A DNA stretch of 64,000 bases from Vulcaniibacterium gelatinicum. Its GTDB lineage: Bacteria; Pseudomonadota; Gammaproteobacteria; Xanthomonadales; Xanthomonadaceae. The position numbers were made by a program, and so were the translations under genes. The notes beneath the pieces are model-generated. The model saw only the letters and a list, made by a program, of their open reading frames with translations. It did not search any database and was not told the DNA's origin. Positions 17,465-26,303 of the stretch are shown piece by piece (positions within the stretch are counted from its first letter, which is position 1; each line of letters opens with the position of its first letter). The stretch spans positions 124,001-188,000 of the forward strand of contig NZ_VNKO01000002.1 in the NCBI RefSeq assembly GCF_008033445.1, given 5' to 3'.

Positions 17465-18810
17465 CGCGCGAACCTCAGCCGCTCTCCTTGCGGCGTGCCG
17501 ACCAGGCGCGTGCCGTCCCACGCCAGCGTGCCGTTGACCCAGGTCGCGGCGATCCGCGAGTGGAAGGTGCGGCCCTCGAACGGCGACCAGCCGCACTTGC
17601 TCAGCACGTCCTCGCGCCGCACCGTGAACGGGGTGTCGTCCACCAGCACCAGGTCGGCGAAGTAGCCCTCGCGCAGGAACCCGCGCTCGGCCAAGTCGAA
17701 CAGCTGCGCCGGCGCGTGCGCGAACTTGCGCACCACCTGCGCGGTGGTCAGGCGGCCCTCGTGCACCAGTTCCAGCGCCGCGACCAGCGCGTACTGCACC
17801 AGCGGCAACCCGCTCGGCGCGCCGGTGTACGGGCGGGACTTCTCCTCCAGCGTATGCGGCGCGTGGTCGGTGGCGAGCACGTCGAGGGTGTCGTCGGCCA
17901 GCGCGGCGATCAGCGCCTCGCGGTCGGCGGCGTCCTTGATCGCCGGGTTGCACTTGATCAGGTGCCCGAGCGCGGCGTAGTCGGCGCGGTCGAAGCGCAG
18001 GAAGTGGATGCAGGTCTCGGCGGTGATCCGCTTGCGCGAGCCGTCCGCGCGCACCAGCGGGCCGTGCTCGAACAGCGCCAGCTCGTCCGCGGTGCTGATG
18101 TGCAGCACGTGCAGGCGCGTGCCGTGCCGGCGCGCGAGCGAGATCGCCAGCTCGGTGGACTTCAGGCAGGCCTGGCGCGAGCGGATGTCGGGGTGGCAGT
18201 GGGCCGGGATGTCGTCGCCGTAGCGCGCCTTGTGGCGGGCGAGCTCGGCCTCGATCATCGGTGTGTCCTCGCAGTGGGTGATGATCGGCGTGGGTGCCTC
18301 GCGGAAGATCCCGTCCAGCACCGCCGGGTCGTCCACCAGCATGTTGCCGGTGGAAGCGCCCATGAACACCTTGATCCCCGGCGCGCTGCGCGGGTCGAGC
18401 GCGCGGATCGCCTCGAGGTTGTCGTTGCTGGCGCCGAGGTAGAAGCCGTAGTTGCCCCACGCCCGCCCGGCCGCGCGCCGGTACTTGTCCTCGAGCGCGG
18501 CGGCGTCGAGCGTGGGCGGGTTGGTGTTGGGCATGTCCATGAAGCTGGTCAGCCCGCCGGCCACCGCCGCCGCCGACTCGGTGGCGATGTCGGCCTTGTA
18601 CTCCAGCCCCGGTTCGCGGAAGTGCACCTGGTCGTCGATCATCCCCGGCAGCAGGCGGCGGCCGGCGGCGTCCACCACCGTCTCGCCCGGGCGCGCGGCC
18701 AGGCCACTGCCGATCCGGGCGATGCGCCGGCCCTCGATGCGCAGGTCGCCGTCGAACTCGCGGTCTTCGTTGACCAGGCGCGCATTCACGATCAGGGTCG
18801 AAGTGGTCAT
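17461..18810 (-). CDS. pyrC: Dihydroorotase
   Basis: 449 residues, type I dihydroorotase/amidohydrolase of pyrimidine synthesis. The opening metal motif reads [10 protein letters not shown] (residues ~60-69), with Gln where most members have the first His of HxH; this [10 protein letters not shown] form is also known from Bacteroidetes enzymes, so it is a subgroup trait rather than a defect. The later ligands are present: [13 protein letters not shown] (carboxylated Lys near 150), THCED near 178, HVLHIST near 237 and the catalytic Asp in ATDHAPHT near 316. It overlaps yidD upstream and the M23 gene downstream by ATGA junctions. Confidence 0.93.
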   Translation of the reverse strand: MTTSTLIVNARLVNEDREFDGDLRIEGRRIARIGSGLAARPGETVVDAAGRRLLPGMIDDQVHFREPGLEYKADIATESAAAVAGGLTSFMDMPNTNPPTLDAAALEDKYRRAAGRAWGNYGFYLGASNDNLEAIRALDPRSAPGIKVFMGASTGNMLVDDPAVLDGIFREAPTPIITHCEDTPMIEAELARHKARYGDDIPAHCHPDIRSRQACLKSTELAISLARRHGTRLHVLHISTADELALFEHGPLVRADGSRKRITAETCIHFLRFDRADYAALGHLIKCNPAIKDAADREALIAALADDTLDVLATDHAPHTLEEKSRPYTGAPSGLPLVQYALVAALELVHEGRLTTAQVVRKFAHAPAQLFDLAERGFLREGYFADLVLVDDTPFTVRREDVLSKCGWSPFEGRTFHSRIAATWVNGTLAWDGTRLVGTPQGERLRFAR

Positions 18811-19043
18811 CGGCGGGATCCGGGGGGCAGGGGCGGCACGGGGTCGTGGCCGCCGGGGTGGAGGGGATGGCAACGGCTGATCCGGCGCAGCGCCAGCCAG
18901 CTCCCGCGCAGCGCGCCGAAGCGCGCGATCGCGGTCATCGCGTATTCCGAACAGGTGGGCACGAACCGGCAGCGCGGCCCGAGCAGCGGGCTCAGCCAGC
19001 GCTTGTACGCGCGCAGCCCCGCGATGAGCAGGCGGTCGATCAA
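18807..19043 (-). CDS. yidD: Membrane protein insertion efficiency factor YidD
   Basis: 78 residues. YidD is a small peripheral membrane protein aiding YidC-dependent insertion. Diagnostic sequence: [27 protein letters not shown] (three Cys-bearing signature segments, residues ~13-39) and [13 protein letters not shown] (~58-70). It usually lies between rnpA and yidC; here it is displaced and heads an operon with pyrC, its stop overlapping the pyrC start. Confidence 0.96.
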   Translation of the reverse strand: MIDRLLIAGLRAYKRWLSPLLGPRCRFVPTCSEYAMTAIARFGALRGSWLALRRISRCHPLHPGGHDPVPPLPPGSRR

Positions 19044-19070
19044 GCGTCTCCGGAAATGCGGCCTGCGAGG

Positions 19071-19099
19071 TTGCCGCTGCTGGCGGGGCAGGGTATAAC
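19071..19099 (+). promoter_or_regulatory. Sigma-70-type promoter of the dksA gene
   Basis: TTGCCG at 19071-19076, 17-nt spacer, TATAAC at 19094-19099. It predicts a short leader before the GTG start at 19143. Both boxes and the ideal spacing make it one of the best promoter matches in the window. Confidence 0.75.
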
Positions 19100-19142
19100 A
19101 GCGCGCTTTCCCGTCTCAAGGGAACGAAAGGAAGTCCTGCCC

Positions 19143-20063
19143 GTGGCAGCGAAAAAACCAGCGAAGAAGGCCGCCAAGGCCGCGAAGAAGAGCAGCAAGC
19201 CCGCCGCCAGCAAGACCGCCGCGAAGAAGCCTGCGGCCAGCAAGAAGGCGCCGGCCAAGGCGCCCGCGAAGAAGCCGGTCGCGAAGAAGGCGGCCGCCAA
19301 GCCCGTCGCCGCGAAGAAGCCCGCCGCCAAGCCGGCAGCCAAGGCGTCCCCGGCGAAGGCGCCGGCCGCCAAGCCCGTCCCGGCTGCGAAGAAGGCTCCG
19401 GCCAAGCCGACCGCGGTGAAGAAGCCGGCGGCCCGCCCGGCCACCCGCACCGGCGCGGTGCAGCCCGAACCCGCCGCCACCCCGGCCCCGGCCGAGCCCC
19501 GGAAGGCGGCGCCCGCGCCTGTCCCCGCGCCGGCCCCTGCCCCGAAGCGCCCGGCCGGCAAGGTTGCCGTCGCCGTGACCGCCAAGCCCGCCGCGCCCGC
19601 GCCCAAGGCCAAGGTGAAGGTGGTGCCGTACCAGGTGGACGATGCCACCGGCCGCCCGATCCTCCCGCCCGGCTACAAGCCCTCGCCGGACGAGGAGTAC
19701 ATGAACCCGCTGCAGCAGGAGTACTTCCGCCAGCGGCTGTTGCAGTGGCGCGCCGAACTGGTCGAGGAATCCAAGCAGACCATCGAGAACCTCAAGGAGG
19801 AGGTGCGCGACGTCGGCGACGAGGCCGAGCGCGCCACCCGCGAGACGGAGAACTCGCTCGAGCTGCGCACCCGCGACCGCTACCGCAAGCTGATCGCCAA
19901 GATCGACAGCACGCTCAAGCGGCTGGAGAACGGCGACTACGGCTACTGCGTGGACACCGGCGAGGAAATCGGCCTGGAGCGCCTGGAGGCGCGCCTGACC
20001 GCCGAGCGCACCATTGACGCGCAGGAGCGCTGGGAGCACCTGCAGAAGCAGATGGGCGACTGA
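19143..20063 (+). CDS. dksA: RNA-polymerase-binding transcription factor DksA with histone-H1-like N-terminal extension
   Basis: 306 residues, about twice E. coli DksA. Start is GTG 19143 (AAAGGAAG ten nt upstream). Residues 1-~155 are almost wholly Ala/Lys/Pro with repeated AAKKPA units, like histone H1 or AlgP tails. The DksA domain follows: the coiled coil with its tip Asp223/Asp226/Ala228 (DVGDEAERA), needed for ppGpp-synergistic action on RNA polymerase, is intact. The zinc finger is not: only Cys269 (GDYGYCVDTGEEIG) remains and the other three positions are Thr, Thr and Ala, as in zinc-independent DksA2-type proteins. It should regulate stringent-response promoters; the tail probably binds nucleic acid. 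Confidence 0.92.
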   Translation: MAAKKPAKKAAKAAKKSSKPAASKTAAKKPAASKKAPAKAPAKKPVAKKAAAKPVAAKKPAAKPAAKASPAKAPAAKPVPAAKKAPAKPTAVKKPAARPATRTGAVQPEPAATPAPAEPRKAAPAPVPAPAPAPKRPAGKVAVAVTAKPAAPAPKAKVKVVPYQVDDATGRPILPPGYKPSPDEEYMNPLQQEYFRQRLLQWRAELVEESKQTIENLKEEVRDVGDEAERATRETENSLELRTRDRYRKLIAKIDSTLKRLENGDYGYCVDTGEEIGLERLEARLTAERTIDAQERWEHLQKQMGD

Positions 20064-20088
20064 AGGCCCGCGCATTGCCGCAGCCACG

Positions 20089-20114
20089 AAGGCCCCGCCA
20101 GCGCGCGGGGCCTT
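20089..20114 (+). terminator. Intrinsic terminator after dksA
   Basis: AAGGCCCCGC / GCGGGGCCTT, 10-bp perfect stem, 6-nt loop CAGCGC, followed by TTCGTTT. It sits between convergent dksA (+) and the MFS gene (-); the AA on the 5' side makes it weakly usable from the other direction. Confidence 0.85.
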
Positions 20115-20129
20115 TCGTTTCCGGCGGGC

Positions 20130-21380
20130 TCAGTGCAGCTCGCGCAGGTCCAGCCGCCGCAGCCGCGGCGCCAGCCTGGCGGTGGTGGCGACCACGCCCA
20201 GGGTCATGCAGCCGCCGAACACCACCGCCGGCACCAGGCCCAGCAGCCGCGCCATCGTCCCGGCGTAGAACGCGCCCAGCTCGTTCGACGAACCGATGAA
20301 GATGCCGTTGATCGCCGACACCCGCCCGCGCATCTCGTCCGGTGTGGCCAGCTGCAGGATGGTCGAGCGCAGCACCACCGACACCCCGTCGCACAGCCCC
20401 GAGCCGAGCAGCAGCAGCGCCGACAGCCAGAAATGGGTGGACAGGCCGAAGCCGATGATGCACAGGCCGAAACCGGCCACCGCGAACAGCAGGATCCGGC
20501 CGGCGTTGCGTTCCGGTGGGTGCCGGGCCAGCCACAACCCGACCACCACCGCGCCCAGCGCCGGCGCCGCGCGCAGGATGCCCAGCCCCTCCGGGCCGTA
20601 GTGCAGGATTTCCTTGATGAACGCCGGCAGCAGCGCCACCGCGCCGCCGAACAGCACCGCGAACATGTCCAGCGCCAGCGCCGCGAGCAGGATCTGGTGC
20701 CCGAACACGAAGCGCAGGCCTTCGCGGATGCTGGCGAACACCGGCGCCCGCTGCAGCAGCAGCGGCGGCTCGGTCACGTGCAGGCGCGCGATCGCCACGC
20801 TGGCACCGAGCGCGAGCAGGAGCGAGACGGCGTAGGCCGCGGTCTTGCCGGCCCAGCCCACGATCAGGCCGCCGAGCGCCGGCCCGAGCACCAGCCCGAG
20901 CTGGAACACCACGCTGCCGATGCTCGCCCCGCGCGTGAACAGGGCCCGGCTCAGCACCCGCGCGAACAGCGCGTTGTACACCGGGCCCAGGAATGCGCGC
21001 ACCGCGCCGGTGAGCACGATCGCGGCGTAGATCGGCCAGGCCTGTGCGATCCCGCCGGCATGCACCGGGATCCCGCCGGCCGCGATCGCCGTGAGCACGC
21101 CTGCGGTCGCAGCCAGGCCCGCGCAGGCCACCGCGCCGAGCTTGCGCCGCGGCAGGTGGTCCACCAGGTAGCCGGCGAACGGCGCCACGCAGAAGTAGGG
21201 CAGCACCTCGGCCAGGCCGATCAGGCCCAGCGCCCACGGGTCGCGGGTCAGCTCGTACACGTGCCAGCCGACCGTGACCGCGACGATCTGGTAGGACAGG
21301 ATCGTGAGCAGCCGGTACGCCATCAGCCCGCGGAAACCGGGCGCAGCGAACGGGCTGGTGGACGTGGCGGCCCCGCTCAC
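20130..21380 (-). CDS. MFS transporter (DHA3/EntS-like exporter)
   Basis: 416 residues with about 12 predicted membrane helices. Start is GTG 21380, overlapping the sufE stop (GTGA). The N-terminal helix region (LLTILSYQIVAVTVGWHVYELTRDPWALG) and the loop 2-3 motif GYLVDHLPRRKLGAVAC match the DHA3 group that includes enterobactin exporter EntS and macrolide exporters; the second-half motif ATPDEMRGRVSAINGIF is also typical. Substrate is not readable. Coupling to sufE is probably operon economy rather than shared function. Confidence 0.87.
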   Translation of the reverse strand: MSGAATSTSPFAAPGFRGLMAYRLLTILSYQIVAVTVGWHVYELTRDPWALGLIGLAEVLPYFCVAPFAGYLVDHLPRRKLGAVACAGLAATAGVLTAIAAGGIPVHAGGIAQAWPIYAAIVLTGAVRAFLGPVYNALFARVLSRALFTRGASIGSVVFQLGLVLGPALGGLIVGWAGKTAAYAVSLLLALGASVAIARLHVTEPPLLLQRAPVFASIREGLRFVFGHQILLAALALDMFAVLFGGAVALLPAFIKEILHYGPEGLGILRAAPALGAVVVGLWLARHPPERNAGRILLFAVAGFGLCIIGFGLSTHFWLSALLLLGSGLCDGVSVVLRSTILQLATPDEMRGRVSAINGIFIGSSNELGAFYAGTMARLLGLVPAVVFGGCMTLGVVATTARLAPRLRRLDLRELH

Positions 21381-21832
21381 GCGGCCGCGGCCCGCGCCGT
21401 GTCGCGGATGAAGCCGAGCAGCGCGGCCAGGCCGTTGCTGCGGGTCGGCGAGAGGTGCCTGGACAGGCCGATGGCGTGGATGTAGTCGGGCTCGGTGGCC
21501 AGGATCTCCGCCGCCGGGCGGCCCGAATAGACGCGCAGGGCGAGGTAGATCAGGCCGGAGACGATCGCCGAATCGCTGACCGCGGCGAAGTCGAGCCGGC
21601 GCGCGTCGCCCGAAGGCACGATCCAGACCAGGGACTGGCAGCCGTGCAGGCGGTGTTCCTCGGTCTTCCACGCCTCGGGGAAGGGCGGCAGCTTGCGCCC
21701 GAGGTCGATCAGGTACTGGTAGCGCTCCGACCAGTCGTCGAAGAACGCGAATTCATCGGCGATCGCCCGCTGCGCCTCGGCCGCGGTGGGCTCGAGCGGG
21801 AAGGGCGTGGCGGGGGCGGCGACGGCGTTCAT
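21377..21832 (-). CDS. sufE: SufE-type cysteine desulfuration protein
   Basis: 151 residues. SufE accepts persulfide sulfur from a cysteine desulfurase (SufS/CsdA) for Fe-S cluster assembly. The acceptor Cys lies in HRLHGCQSLVWIV (near residue 63); other family blocks are FFDDWSERYQYLIDLGRKLPPFPE (~29-52), IVSGLIYLALRVYSG and the C-terminal LSPTRSNGLAALL. It sits between cysS and the MFS gene, not in a suf operon. Length is typical. Confidence 0.94.
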   Translation of the reverse strand: MNAVAAPATPFPLEPTAAEAQRAIADEFAFFDDWSERYQYLIDLGRKLPPFPEAWKTEEHRLHGCQSLVWIVPSGDARRLDFAAVSDSAIVSGLIYLALRVYSGRPAAEILATEPDYIHAIGLSRHLSPTRSNGLAALLGFIRDTARAAAA

Positions 21833-21869
21833 TGCGGAGGGGCAGGGAGCAGGGTGCGCGGAGCGGATT

Positions 21870-23237
21870 TTACGCCCGCTTCCAGCGCACGCCTTGCGGG
21901 GTGTCCTCCAGCACGATGCCCTCGGCCGCGAGCCGGTCGCGGATCGCGTCGGCACGGGCGAAATCGCGCGCCTGCTTCGCCGCCGCACGCTCCTCGATCA
22001 GGGCCTGGATGCGGGCCTCGTCCGTGTCGGTGGCGCCGCGGGCGAACCACTGCGCCGGATCCTGCTGCAGCAGCCCGAGCGCCAGCCCCGCGCCGAGCAG
22101 TTCACCCTTCAGACGCGCGCGTTCGGCGGGATCGGCGGTCTTGCGCGCGTCGGCGGCGATGCGCGCCAGTTCGGCCAGGGCCAGCGGGGTGTTGAGGTCG
22201 TCGTCGAGCGCGTCCTCCACGCTCTGCGGGATGACCGGGCTGGCGGCCACGTCGGCCAGGTCGCGCAGGGTGCCGTACAGGCGGTCGAGCGTGCGCACGC
22301 TCTGCTCGATCAGCGCGTCCGACCAGTCCAGCGGCTGCCGGTAGTGTGCCGACAGCAGCGCGTAGCGCAGCGCCTCGGGCGGGTGCTCGCGGACCAGGTC
22401 GTGCACGCGGCGGATGTTGCCGACCGACTTGGCCATCTTCGCGCCGCCGAAGGTGAGCATGCCGTTGTGCAGCCACCAGCGCGCGAACGGCTTGCCGCCG
22501 TGCGCGCATTCGCTCTGCGCGATCTCGTTCTCGTGGTGCGGGAACTGCAGGTCCACGCCGCCGGCATGGATGTCGATGGTCTCGCCGAGGTGGGTGGCGG
22601 CCATCGCCGAGCATTCGATGTGCCAGCCAGGGCGGCCGCGGCCCCAGGGCGAGTCCCAGCCCGGCAGCTCGGGCGTGGAGGGCTTCCACAGCACGAAGTC
22701 GCCCGGGTCGCGCTTGTACGGCGCCACTTCCACCCGTGCGCCGGCCAGCATCTCTTCCGGGTCGCGGCGCGAGAGCTTGCCGTACTCCGGGAAGCTCGCC
22801 ACCGAGAACAGCACGTGGCCCTCGGCCGCGTAGGCGTGGCCGGAGGCGATCAGGCGCTCGATCATGGCGATGATCTGGACGATGTGCCCGGTTGCAGTGG
22901 GTTCGAGGTCGGGCGGGGCGACGCCGAGCGCGGCCATGTCCTCGCGGTAGGCGGCGGCGTAGCGGGCGGTGATCACCTCGATCGGCACGCCGAGCTCCAG
23001 CGCCGCGGCGTTGATCTTGTCATCCACGTCGGTGATGTTGCGCGCGTAGCGCAGTCCCCCGAAGCGGCGGCGCAGCACGTCGGCGAGCACGCCGAATACC
23101 ACCGGGCCGCGCGCGTTGCCGATGTGCACGTAGTTGTAGACCGTCGGCCCGCACACGTACATGGTGGGGCAGCGGGGATCGAGCGGCGTGAACGGCTCGA
23201 CCCGGCGCGTCAGGCTGTTGTAGAGGCGCAGGCTCAT
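21870..23237 (-). CDS. cysS: Cysteinyl-tRNA synthetase
   Basis: 455 residues; start ATG 23237 ([16 protein letters not shown]). Class I synthetase charging tRNA-Cys. [16 protein letters not shown] (~29-44) combines the zinc Cys and HIGH-like motif; further zinc ligands are in WHIECSAMA near 205 and [10 protein letters not shown] near 232. The KMSKS loop reads KMAKSVGN (near 264), an accepted variant. The C-terminus ends in [12 protein letters not shown] as usual. It is divergent from the secreted protein at 23328. Confidence 0.96.
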   Translation of the reverse strand: MSLRLYNSLTRRVEPFTPLDPRCPTMYVCGPTVYNYVHIGNARGPVVFGVLADVLRRRFGGLRYARNITDVDDKINAAALELGVPIEVITARYAAAYREDMAALGVAPPDLEPTATGHIVQIIAMIERLIASGHAYAAEGHVLFSVASFPEYGKLSRRDPEEMLAGARVEVAPYKRDPGDFVLWKPSTPELPGWDSPWGRGRPGWHIECSAMAATHLGETIDIHAGGVDLQFPHHENEIAQSECAHGGKPFARWWLHNGMLTFGGAKMAKSVGNIRRVHDLVREHPPEALRYALLSAHYRQPLDWSDALIEQSVRTLDRLYGTLRDLADVAASPVIPQSVEDALDDDLNTPLALAELARIAADARKTADPAERARLKGELLGAGLALGLLQQDPAQWFARGATDTDEARIQALIEERAAAKQARDFARADAIRDRLAAEGIVLEDTPQGVRWKRA

Positions 23238-23327
23238 GGAGGGACCACCGGTGGAGCCGGCCATTCTAGCGGCCATGACAGCAGGGGTTCAGCCCGGCGC
23301 CGGGGGCGGGCGCATACACTTGTGCGC

Positions 23328-23807
23328 ATGTCGCCTCGTCTGCCGACCCCCGCCTGCCTCCTCGTCCTGGGGGCGGGCCTGTGCCTGTGGGGCGCCGCCG
23401 CCCGTGCCCAGGAGCCGCGGGCGACGACCGGTACCACGGTGATCCAGCCCGAGAACGTGCGCTGGGAGGTGGCCCAGGTGCTGCGGGTGAAGCCGGTGTA
23501 CCAGGTGCTGCGCGCCACCCGCATGGAGCCCCGCTGCCCTGAGGATGACGCCAGGGACGAGCGGCCGATGTCGCGCCTGGCCAACAGCGTGCGGGACGCG
23601 CTGACCCGCCGCGAGGCGCAGCGGCAGGCATCCGAGAACTGCAGGATGGTTCCGGTGGAACGCGAGTTCCGCCGCCCCATCGCCTACGACGTGGACTACG
23701 TCTATCGGGGCATGAAGTACCGCTCGCGGCTGCCCTACGACCCCGGCAACCACCTGCGGATCCGGATTTCCGTGACGCCGTACGTGCCGCCGATGGAGGA
23801 GCGGTGA
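23328..23807 (+). CDS. Secreted protein of unknown function
   Basis: 159 residues with a signal peptide (LLVLGAGLCLWGAAARAQ, cleavage near residue 27). The mature part has two Cys (near 63 and 106) that could pair, a charged middle, and a C-terminal YRGMKYRSRLPYDPGNHLRIRISVTP that resembles the end of 17-kDa-antigen/glycine-zipper surface proteins, although no glycine zipper is present. A candidate -10 (TACACT, 23315-23320) precedes it. Probably periplasmic or surface-exposed. I do not recognise a function. Confidence 0.72.
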   Translation: MSPRLPTPACLLVLGAGLCLWGAAARAQEPRATTGTTVIQPENVRWEVAQVLRVKPVYQVLRATRMEPRCPEDDARDERPMSRLANSVRDALTRREAQRQASENCRMVPVEREFRRPIAYDVDYVYRGMKYRSRLPYDPGNHLRIRISVTPYVPPMEER

Positions 23808-23845
23808 TTGCGCGCGGCCGCCCCGCGTGCGAGGATGCGCGCCCC

Positions 23846-23950
23846 ATGATGCCCTTCCGCGCCGACGCCGAGATCCTGACCTCCGCCCGCATGGCGGCAG
23901 GGATGACCTCGCGCGCGCGCCGACCGGAGCCCCGCCACCCGGCTGGGTAG
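23846..23950 (+). CDS. Candidate arginine leader peptide (34 codons)
   Basis: Short open frame from ATG 23846 (alternative ATG 23849) to TAG 23950, preceded by GAGG at 23831-23834. It encodes six Arg in 34 residues, four of them in the eight-residue run RARRPEPR (23912-23935) just before the end. The last sense codons overlap GGCTGGG (23941-23947), which can pair with the 5' arm of the terminator immediately upstream of argF'. This is the geometry of a transcription-attenuation leader: stalling at Arg codons would free the antiterminator, reaching the stop would cover it. Arg codons are common in 70% GC DNA, so the peptide needs testing. Confidence 0.5.
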   Translation: MMPFRADAEILTSARMAAGMTSRARRPEPRHPAG

Positions 23951-24008
23951 CCGTCCGTCGTCATCGTCCCGTGACGGAACCGAGCCCAGCCTCCGCGCTG
24001 GGCTTTTT
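23941..24008 (+). promoter_or_regulatory. Candidate attenuator of the arginine operon (antiterminator/terminator pair)
   Basis: Terminator: AGCCCAGC (23983-23990), loop CTCCGC, GCTGGGCT (23997-24004), then TTTT. Antiterminator: GGCTGGG (23941-23947) can pair with CCCAGCC (23985-23991), using the same bases as the terminator's 5' arm, so the two folds exclude each other. A 6-bp hairpin TCCGTC/GACGGA (23954-23978) lies between. The structure sits 45 nt before the argF' start and after an Arg-rich leader frame. Confidence 0.55.
23983..24008 (+). terminator. Intrinsic terminator upstream of argF'
   Basis: 8-bp perfect stem with six-base loop followed by T-rich TTTTCG. It terminates transcription 45 nt before argF', which makes sense either as the end of the preceding gene (stop at 23807) or as the terminator arm of an arg attenuator. 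Confidence 0.75.
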
Positions 24009-24053
24009 CGTTTCCGGCCGCCTCTTCCCCGACTTCCCCGACTCCTCGCCGCC

Positions 24054-25058
24054 ATGAAGCACTTCCTCAACACCCAGGATTGGTCCCGCGACGAACTCGA
24101 CGCGCTGCTGGCGCAGGCGGCCGAGTTCAAGCGCCGCCCGCTCGGCGACCAGCTCAAGGGGCGCTCGATCGCGCTGGTGTTCTTCAACCCCTCCATGCGC
24201 ACCCGCACCAGCTTCGAGCTGGGCGCGTTCCAGCTCGGCGGGCACGCCATCGTGCTGCAGCCGGGCAAGGACGCCTGGCCGATCGAGTTTGACGTGGGCA
24301 CGGTGATGGACGGCGAGGCCGAGGAGCACATCGCCGAGGTCGCGCGCGTGCTCGGCCGCTACGTGGACCTGATCGGCGTGCGCGCGTTCCCGAAGTTCCG
24401 CGACTGGGCCGAGGATCGCGAGGACAAGGTGCTGCGCGCGTTCGCGCGCTACTCGCCGGTGCCGGTGATCAACATGGAGACGATCACCCATCCCTGCCAG
24501 GAGCTGGCGCACGTGCTGGCGCTGCAGGAGCGCTTCGGCACGGCGGACCTGCGCGGCAGGAAGTACGTGCTGACCTGGACCTACCACCCGAAGCCGCTCA
24601 ACACGGCGGTCGCCAACTCCGCGCTCACCATCGCCACGCGCATGGGCATGGACGTGACCCTGCTGTGCCCGACGCCCGAGTACGTGCTCGACGAACGCTA
24701 CATGGACTGGGCCGCGCAGAACGTCGCCGAAAGCGGCGGTTCGCTCACCGTCAGCCACGACATCGAGGGCGCCTACCGCGACGCCGACGTGGTGTACGCC
24801 AAGAGCTGGGGCGCGCTGCCGTACTTCGGACGCTGGGAGGAGGAGAAGCCGCTGCGCGACCGCTTCCGCCACTTCATCGTGGACGAGGCCAAGATGGCGC
24901 TGACCCGCGACGGCGTGTTCTCGCACTGCCTGCCGCTGCGCCGCAACGTCAAGGCCACCGACGCGGTGATGGATTCGCCGAACTGCATCGCCATCGAGGA
25001 GGCCGAGAACCGCCTGCACGTGCAGAAGGCGATCATGGCCGCACTGGTGCGGCAGTGA
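24054..25058 (+). CDS. argF': N-acetylornithine carbamoyltransferase
   Basis: 334 residues. Carbamoylates N-acetylornithine to N-acetylcitrulline, the variant step of Xanthomonadaceae arginine synthesis. Carbamoyl-phosphate motif [15 protein letters not shown] (44-58) with SMRTR at 47-51; second motif HPCQELAH near 144-151; substrate loop [15 protein letters not shown] near 163; [14 protein letters not shown] near 290. The long Pro-containing loops and SMRTR rather than STRTR separate it from ordinary ornithine carbamoyltransferase. It leads the arginine operon and is followed 32 nt later by argG. Confidence 0.95.
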   Translation: MKHFLNTQDWSRDELDALLAQAAEFKRRPLGDQLKGRSIALVFFNPSMRTRTSFELGAFQLGGHAIVLQPGKDAWPIEFDVGTVMDGEAEEHIAEVARVLGRYVDLIGVRAFPKFRDWAEDREDKVLRAFARYSPVPVINMETITHPCQELAHVLALQERFGTADLRGRKYVLTWTYHPKPLNTAVANSALTIATRMGMDVTLLCPTPEYVLDERYMDWAAQNVAESGGSLTVSHDIEGAYRDADVVYAKSWGALPYFGRWEEEKPLRDRFRHFIVDEAKMALTRDGVFSHCLPLRRNVKATDAVMDSPNCIAIEEAENRLHVQKAIMAALVRQ

Positions 25059-25090
25059 CCCCTCCCCACATTCCGCTGAGACAAGCCCCC

Positions 25091-26302
25091 ATGAGCAACG
25101 ACATCGTCCTCGCCTTCTCCGGCGGCCTCGACACCAGCTTCTGCGTCCCGTACCTGAAGGAGCGCGGCTGGAACGTGCACACCGTGTTCGCCGACACCGG
25201 CGGCGTGGACGCGGCCGAGCGCGCCTACATCGAGCAGCGCGCGGCCGAGCTGGGCGTGGCCTCGCACGTCACCGTGGACGGCGGCCCGGCGCTGTGGGAG
25301 GGCTTCGTCAAGCCGTTCGTGTGGGCGGGCGAGGGCTACCAGGGCCAGTACCCGCTGCTGGTCTCCGACCGCTACCTGATCGTGGACGCGACGCTGGCGC
25401 GCGCCCGCGCGCTCGGCACCGACGCGATCGCGCACGGCTGCACCGGCATGGGCAACGACCAGGTGCGCTTCGACCTGGCGGTGAAGGCCTCCGGCCCGTG
25501 GCGCATCGTGGCTCCGATCCGCGAGATCCAGAAGGAGCACACCGAGGTCCGCGCCTACGAGCAGCGCTACCTGGAGGAGCGCGGCTTCGGCGTGCGCGCG
25601 AAGCAGAAGGCCTACACGATCAACGAGAACCTGCTCGGGGTGACCCTGTCCGGCGGCGAGATCGACCGCTGGGAGGCGCCGGGCGAGGGCGCGCGCGGCT
25701 GGTGCGCGCCGCGCGAGGCCTGGCCGGCCGAGCCGCTGCGCACGACGCTGCGCTTCGTCCACGGCGAGGCGGTGGCGCTCGACGGCCGCGAGATGCCGGG
25801 GCCGCAGCTGCTGGCCCAGCTCAACACCATGTTCGCCCAGTACGGCGTCGGCCGCGGCCTGTACACCGGCGACACCACCATCGGCCTGAAGGGCCGGATC
25901 GTGTTCGAGGCGCCGGGCCTGGCCGCGCTGCTGGTCGCTCACCGCGCGCTGGAGGAGGCGGTGCTGAGCAAGCAGCAGAACCGGTTCAAGCCCGAGGTCG
26001 CGCGCAAGTGGGTCGAGCTGGTGTACGAGGGCTTCTTCCACGATCCGCTCAAGACCGACCTGGAGGCATTCCTGGCCGCGTCGCAGCGCATGGTCAACGG
26101 CGAGGTGGTGCTCGAAACCCGCGGCGGGCGCGTGGACGCGGTGGCGGTGCGCTCGCCGCACATCCTCAACGCCAAGGGCGCGACCTACGCCCAGTCGGCG
26201 GACTGGGGCGTGGAGGAGGCGGAAGGCTTCATCAAGCTGTTCGGCATGAGCAGCACGCTGTGGGCGCAGGTGAACGCGGACGCGAAGGACGGGAGCGGCT
26301 GA
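25091..26302 (+). CDS. argG: Argininosuccinate synthase
   Basis: 403 residues. ATP-dependent condensation of citrulline with aspartate. ATP-pyrophosphatase loop [11 protein letters not shown] (~8-18), then FADTGG near 35, [14 protein letters not shown] near 114-127 (aspartate/citrulline binding) and [11 protein letters not shown] near 174. It diverges from E. coli ArgG but matches the Xanthomonadaceae form adapted to the acetylated pathway. Start ATG 25091. Second gene of the operon; the argE' GTG begins one nucleotide after its stop. Confidence 0.94.
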   Translation: MSNDIVLAFSGGLDTSFCVPYLKERGWNVHTVFADTGGVDAAERAYIEQRAAELGVASHVTVDGGPALWEGFVKPFVWAGEGYQGQYPLLVSDRYLIVDATLARARALGTDAIAHGCTGMGNDQVRFDLAVKASGPWRIVAPIREIQKEHTEVRAYEQRYLEERGFGVRAKQKAYTINENLLGVTLSGGEIDRWEAPGEGARGWCAPREAWPAEPLRTTLRFVHGEAVALDGREMPGPQLLAQLNTMFAQYGVGRGLYTGDTTIGLKGRIVFEAPGLAALLVAHRALEEAVLSKQQNRFKPEVARKWVELVYEGFFHDPLKTDLEAFLAASQRMVNGEVVLETRGGRVDAVAVRSPHILNAKGATYAQSADWGVEEAEGFIKLFGMSSTLWAQVNADAKDGSG

Positions 26303-26303
26303 C

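Noticed and set aside
17461-18810. pyrC as an inactive pseudoenzyme because the first metal His is Gln
   Set aside because: The [10 protein letters not shown] form is a known dihydroorotase subgroup and the other ligands are intact.
19143-19600. The Lys/Ala/Pro-rich stretch as a separate histone-like gene
   Set aside because: It is continuous with the DksA domain in one frame with no stop and a single promoter and ribosome-binding site.
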